A DNA stretch of 7,301 nucleotides. Origin: Clostridia bacterium. GTDB taxonomy: Bacteria > Bacillota > Clostridia > Christensenellales > Borkfalkiaceae. The stretch lies in NCBI GenBank assembly GCA_029071285.1, contig JAIEAS010000229.1, forward strand, positions 1-7,301, given 5' to 3'. The position numbers and the translations under genes are program-made. The notes beneath the pieces were generated by a model. The model saw only the letters and a list, made by a program, of their open reading frames with translations, did no database searches and had not been told where the DNA came from. Below, piece after piece: positions 5,201 through 7,301 of this stretch. The stretch's first letter is position 1. Every line of letters begins with the position of its first letter.

Positions 5201-7217
5201 CGTGGACGGCAAGGACGGCTCAACGCCCATAACCGTTGAATACGACGGCAGTACGCACTTCGACCCCTCGGTTATAAAGGTTGTCGGCGACGACGGAATT
5301 ACTCTTTCGGATTACACCGTAACCTACTACAAGGGCAAAACACCCGTAGCGGGTAACGAGCTTGCAGCAGGCGAGCTTCCCAAAAACGCGGGCGAGTACT
5401 GCATAGAAATAGTTCTCGGACCTACAGCCGAAGCAGGCTATATTCTCGGCGACGACTGGTTTACCGTAACGGTAGAGGCAAAGGGAATAGCACTTCCTAC
5501 GCTCGGACAGATAATCTTCAACGGCAACGAGCAGAACTTTGCGGATAATCTCTCGGGCGACAGCTGGACTACTTACGGACCTTCGGGACTTAATATAATC
5601 AAAGTAGACGGTAAGCTTTCCGACCGCAACGTCGGCGCAGGCAATTACGTTACCACGCTTGAACTCACCGACACTAACTATAAGTGGATTTATCCTTCAA
5701 CCATAGCACCTACTAAGGCAGTTGCAAAATACAGCCTTGCCGTAGACGGATATAAAGTTACGGGCGACGACGTTACCGCAACCTATAACTGGAACATTAC
5801 CCCGCTTATCGTAGACACCACAAATATGTGGAGCAAGAGCAAGACGGGCGCAACCCTTAAATTGCCTCAGAACATACGCGACCTTATCGCGGGCGGCACG
5901 CTGGAAGTTGGTTACCGCTATTACGACAGCGACGGCAACTTCGTTGAAGAACCCGAACTTAAAGGCGGTCGTTCGTTCAAGGTTGAAGCCGTATTTGCCG
6001 GCGACGACGCAGAAAGGAACGTACAGTTCAAGAGAAGCGAAACCGACTTCGGTTCCGTATCCAAGAGCATAGACTACACCGTACCTCAGAGCGGAGCGGC
6101 GGCGTTCTTCGGAAACGTTAAAGACGCATTATCAAAAACTTGGTTGGGACTTCCCATCTGGGCTTGGCTGTTAATTGCGTTGGCTTTGATAATATTATTG
6201 ATAGTAATTATCGTAATAGCTTGCAAGCGCAGAAAGACCAAGGAAGAGCGCGAGGAAATCAAAGCACGCAAGGAAGAAGAGAAAGCACGCCGTGAAGAGG
6301 AGCGTGAAGCTGAACGCCAGCGCCGCGAAGACGAGCGTCGCTTACAGCAGGAGAAGCTTGAAGCTGAACGCGAGCTTGCAAAAGCAAAGCAGGAAGCCGA
6401 GCTTGAAAAAATCCGTGCCCAAGTGCAGGCGCAGGCAGGCGCAGGAATGGCTACTATGGCTGTACAGCAGCAGCCTCAGCAGCAACAGATACCGCCTCAG
6501 CCCGTACAGCAGGTGCAGACGGTTGATAACGACTTGCTGCGCGAAATGCGTCAGCAGATGGCGGAGCTTCGTGCCGATAACAAGGAAACTCAGGCACAGC
6601 TGCGTGCAATGCAGAATTCGCATAACCAGACAATGCCTGTCGCACAGCCTATGTATCCGCAGTATCAGCAGATGCCGATGCAAATGCCTATGATGCCGCA
6701 GTACCCTCAAATGCCTAACTACGGCGGCGGTAACGATATTGCGCTTGCAAGAATGGAAGCACAGCTCAACGCTATGCAGGCAGAGCAGAGGGCAAGGTAC
6801 GACGCGGAACAACGTATCGAACTTGCCGCAATGCGTGCCGAACAGCACGTAGACCGTGATTCCCGCCACAGCGTTGACCTCGCAGCTATGCGCGAGCATA
6901 TCAACGGCTATAACTATAACCGTATTCCCGATTACAGCAATCAAGGCTACAATAATCAGAATTACAACAATCAGCCTAACTCGGTAGAGGCGTTGGGCGC
7001 AATCGTGGCGGCGGCGTTGAAGAATATCAACGCACCTGCACAGCCCGTAGCGGAGCTTCCCCAGCAGACCGAAGCAGTCGCTACCCCTGAAGTTAAGTAT
7101 CCTTCCGATGCAGTAATCACTACGACTACGACGGTTGATACTACAAAAAATAAACCTATTCGCCGCGAACGCGACGAGGAGTTCGACGTGGACGGATTCT
7201 ACGATCCGCTCGACTAA
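2214..7217 (+). CDS. Giant type I membrane surface protein with Ig-like modules and cytoplasmic coiled-coil/low-complexity tail
   Basis: This gene encodes 1667 residues from an ATG with AAGGAG 6 nt upstream. Residues 1-39 are a signal peptide: basic start MKIKSR, hydrophobic core ~8-29, Ala-rich cleavage region TASAAA. Residues ~41-235 form a beta-rich N-terminal domain, and ~251-1290 hold about ten Ig-like/MBG-like modules. WAWLLIALALIILLIVIIVI (1316-1335) is the single membrane helix, followed by KRRK as a stop-transfer signal, so the rest is cytosolic. Residues ~1340-1407 are a Lys/Glu/Arg-rich coiled coil. Q-rich (1418-1436) and Met/Pro/Gln/Tyr-rich (1475-1503) stretches alternate with further helices (1438-1466, 1508-1545), then an Asn/Tyr/Gln-rich run (1566-1587). 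The protein ends RRERDEEFDVDGFYDPLD. There is no LPXTG motif, catalytic domain or S-layer-homology domain. The role is inferred to be adhesion, matrix binding or envelope organisation. The transcript is probably monocistronic. I do not recognise a named homologue. Confidence 0.92.
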   Translation: MKIKSRNLLTVILALLCAVAVAIGVGFVLPKNQKTASAAANVPTITFGTIKYFGSIATSPTYYNRVFSYDSDLSASAQSASKGTTTIGTNSVSTSVSYSPSLVSVTMVPVILSVDVPAYSVYKVELNYQLSQTGRNGRGVFLKNEWTEYNGTPDNFVLNGVAIIGGGIPSDVSGSTNVSSGGAHLSSNTVYFYNDTSAQKTMRLHSFYAYWVCDASAGSVHYAGSLSFTAPSATDVTVEKIGTDPSATDTTKTYNANTQTFNFTYDEPEIVGEFSTINYDTAYKNIEPTVKSALATDGSTPIASSTYDIPNLDTDGTPTSASGTFKAKEAGTYVIAFNLTSSAISNDITWGDGSTGEKTLEFTIKQKKLTIPTIDTPQTYDPVNKVNFAVTDFDANTMKAVTVPDPSTYISWNVGSTRFEAAAGTPVGSYSVKFQLKDKDNYLWDKGTNGTTDDQTPSLKIEAKKLTIPTITAPQEYSGSALQFVLADFNAGTEISMDGVTHPSGCTVTCSSSTGETDNDKQDTFEATKVGKYTVSLNLRDDTNYAWADDTITAQDVEFEITQKELLSTPPVSSETNGTGGAEWKFGDTVTITITDDRASGENINLLIYYDVAGGTSKANTLTGTFDGTNTTTITMPTNIAVGKYTITVELNGNTGDNANYKITKNYTLDFEVTSGKIDPSTYDWTYTKDGAAGSTIKDGDKLPFELKPNNTVDGVKYELSIQIPTSDASAVAVDTSKYANGYQLRSGDSVNTYKTIVALKTIDPDFQFEVGGIMQSTVEIELNWEIEKGTFDLTNVKWEYTTDNGKSWTEYDSSKPPQYNDGNYVTVRVKATTLPNGLTLDGDYDGDGERVVGNYTANISASDLVYNTTNFNAPDTSKLTLSWEIAKKNLFSAFTNSKEPYSNANGSGTIILKKLKFSDPKFEDYVDYKYYDMKTGLEVTLADIKAAADPTDEKKYKVEAYIKPAYAANYAVDDNGSTPSDQFKTGSKNVLATATVDGKDGSTPITVEYDGSTHFDPSVIKVVGDDGITLSDYTVTYYKGKTPVAGNELAAGELPKNAGEYCIEIVLGPTAEAGYILGDDWFTVTVEAKGIALPTLGQIIFNGNEQNFADNLSGDSWTTYGPSGLNIIKVDGKLSDRNVGAGNYVTTLELTDTNYKWIYPSTIAPTKAVAKYSLAVDGYKVTGDDVTATYNWNITPLIVDTTNMWSKSKTGATLKLPQNIRDLIAGGTLEVGYRYYDSDGNFVEEPELKGGRSFKVEAVFAGDDAERNVQFKRSETDFGSVSKSIDYTVPQSGAAAFFGNVKDALSKTWLGLPIWAWLLIALALIILLIVIIVIACKRRKTKEEREEIKARKEEEKARREEEREAERQRREDERRLQQEKLEAERELAKAKQEAELEKIRAQVQAQAGAGMATMAVQQQPQQQQIPPQPVQQVQTVDNDLLREMRQQMAELRADNKETQAQLRAMQNSHNQTMPVAQPMYPQYQQMPMQMPMMPQYPQMPNYGGGNDIALARMEAQLNAMQAEQRARYDAEQRIELAAMRAEQHVDRDSRHSVDLAAMREHINGYNYNRIPDYSNQGYNNQNYNNQPNSVEALGAIVAAALKNINAPAQPVAELPQQTEAVATPEVKYPSDAVITTTTTVDTTKNKPIRRERDEEFDVDGFYDPLD
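2964..6083 (+). repeat. Array of about ten ~100-residue Ig-like/MBG-like modules in the surface protein
   Basis: Approximate module limits in protein residues are 251-366, 367-463, 464-564, 565-676, 677-789, 790-888, 889-992, 993-1089, 1090-1197 and 1198-1290. Recurring landmarks are a linker such as KKLTIPTI-x-x-PQ (368-378, 465-475) with a diverged form at GIALPTL (1091-1097). Others are a late 'G-x-Y-x-V-x-x-x-L' strand (331-339, 428-436, 531-539, 643-651) and 'D-x-x-NY-x-W' (440-444, 542-546, 1153-1158). The closing strands are of the type 'EFTIKQK', 'EFEITQK' and 'LSWEIAKKN'. This resembles bacterial Ig-like domains of the MBG/YDG kind found in secreted adhesins. Modules 2 and 3 are the most alike; the later ones are strongly diverged, suggesting an old duplication array. 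Confidence 0.7.
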
Positions 7218-7301
7218 AGTGCAGTAAAAATTTTTCAGCTTAAATTTTGTGCGGAGTGTTCGTACAAATGTGGTAATTAAGAGGGCGGCGCGGGCTTGAT
7301 G

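Noticed and set aside
6447..6520. CAG-rich tract as a possible unstable trinucleotide repeat
   Set aside because: The Gln codons mix CAG and CAA and are interrupted by Pro and Val codons, so this is protein low complexity and not a pure DNA repeat.
6342..6944. A 200-codon frame on the - strand
   Set aside because: It is antisense to the repetitive Gln/Glu/Met-rich tail of the surface protein. The His/Leu/Cys-rich composition is the reverse reading of that low complexity, and there is no start context.
7226..7248. Possible terminator after the surface-protein gene
   Set aside because: AAAATTT and AAATTTT can pair, but the stem is entirely A-T and no T-tract follows. The true terminator may lie beyond the window.
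7271..7301. Possible start of another gene at the ATG on the right edge
   Set aside because: Only the start codon itself would be inside the window and GAGGG is about 23 nt away, so nothing can be supported.

Overview
The window looks like a chromosomal segment from an uncultured Gram-positive clostridium (Bacillota, Clostridia, perhaps a Christensenellales-type gut lineage). The evidence is AGGAGG-type ribosome sites, a textbook sigma-A promoter, rho-independent terminators, and a secreted giant protein with a Gram-positive style signal peptide and Ig-like modules. The taxonomic placement is inferred from style and was not computed. All real genes read on the + strand.

Region 1 (1-1654) is the end of an operon. 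A 5'-truncated gene for a TIGR03943/DUF1980 (YcgQ-like) protein overlaps or abuts a gene for a four-helix membrane protein that resembles the GtrA family and carries a long cytosolic coiled coil. The pair closes with a clear rho-independent terminator (1616-1654). A terminator-like hairpin also lies inside the second gene (638-678).

Region 2 (1655-2213) has no credible protein gene but is densely structured. A perfectly spaced sigma-A promoter (TTGCAT, 17 nt, TATAAT) predicts a start at about 1701. The transcript would end about 290 nt later at a UUCG-capped terminator (1961-1990). Its first 14-15 nt pair with 1924-1938, and inside lies a 15-bp arm, so this is very probably a structured noncoding RNA. 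I could not assign it to a family. It contains two duplicated words that allow a competing fold, and it is the best candidate here for something undescribed. Next come a 91-nt palindromic interspersed (MITE/REP-like) repeat (2000-2090) and a hairpin-rich leader with two tandem Shine-Dalgarno sequences.

Region 3 (2214-7217) is one 1667-residue type I membrane protein. It has a signal peptide, a beta-rich N-terminal domain, about ten Ig-like/MBG-like modules of roughly 100 residues, and one transmembrane helix. A 330-residue cytoplasmic part follows, made of charged coiled coil, Gln/Met/Pro-rich low-complexity sequence and a highly charged C-terminus. There is no LPXTG sorting signal. The likely role is surface adhesion or envelope organisation with a physical link to the cytoplasm. 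The last 84 bases (7218-7301) hold no gene I can support.

Nothing ties the membrane operon, the RNA and the surface protein into one pathway; they look like three neighbouring transcription units.
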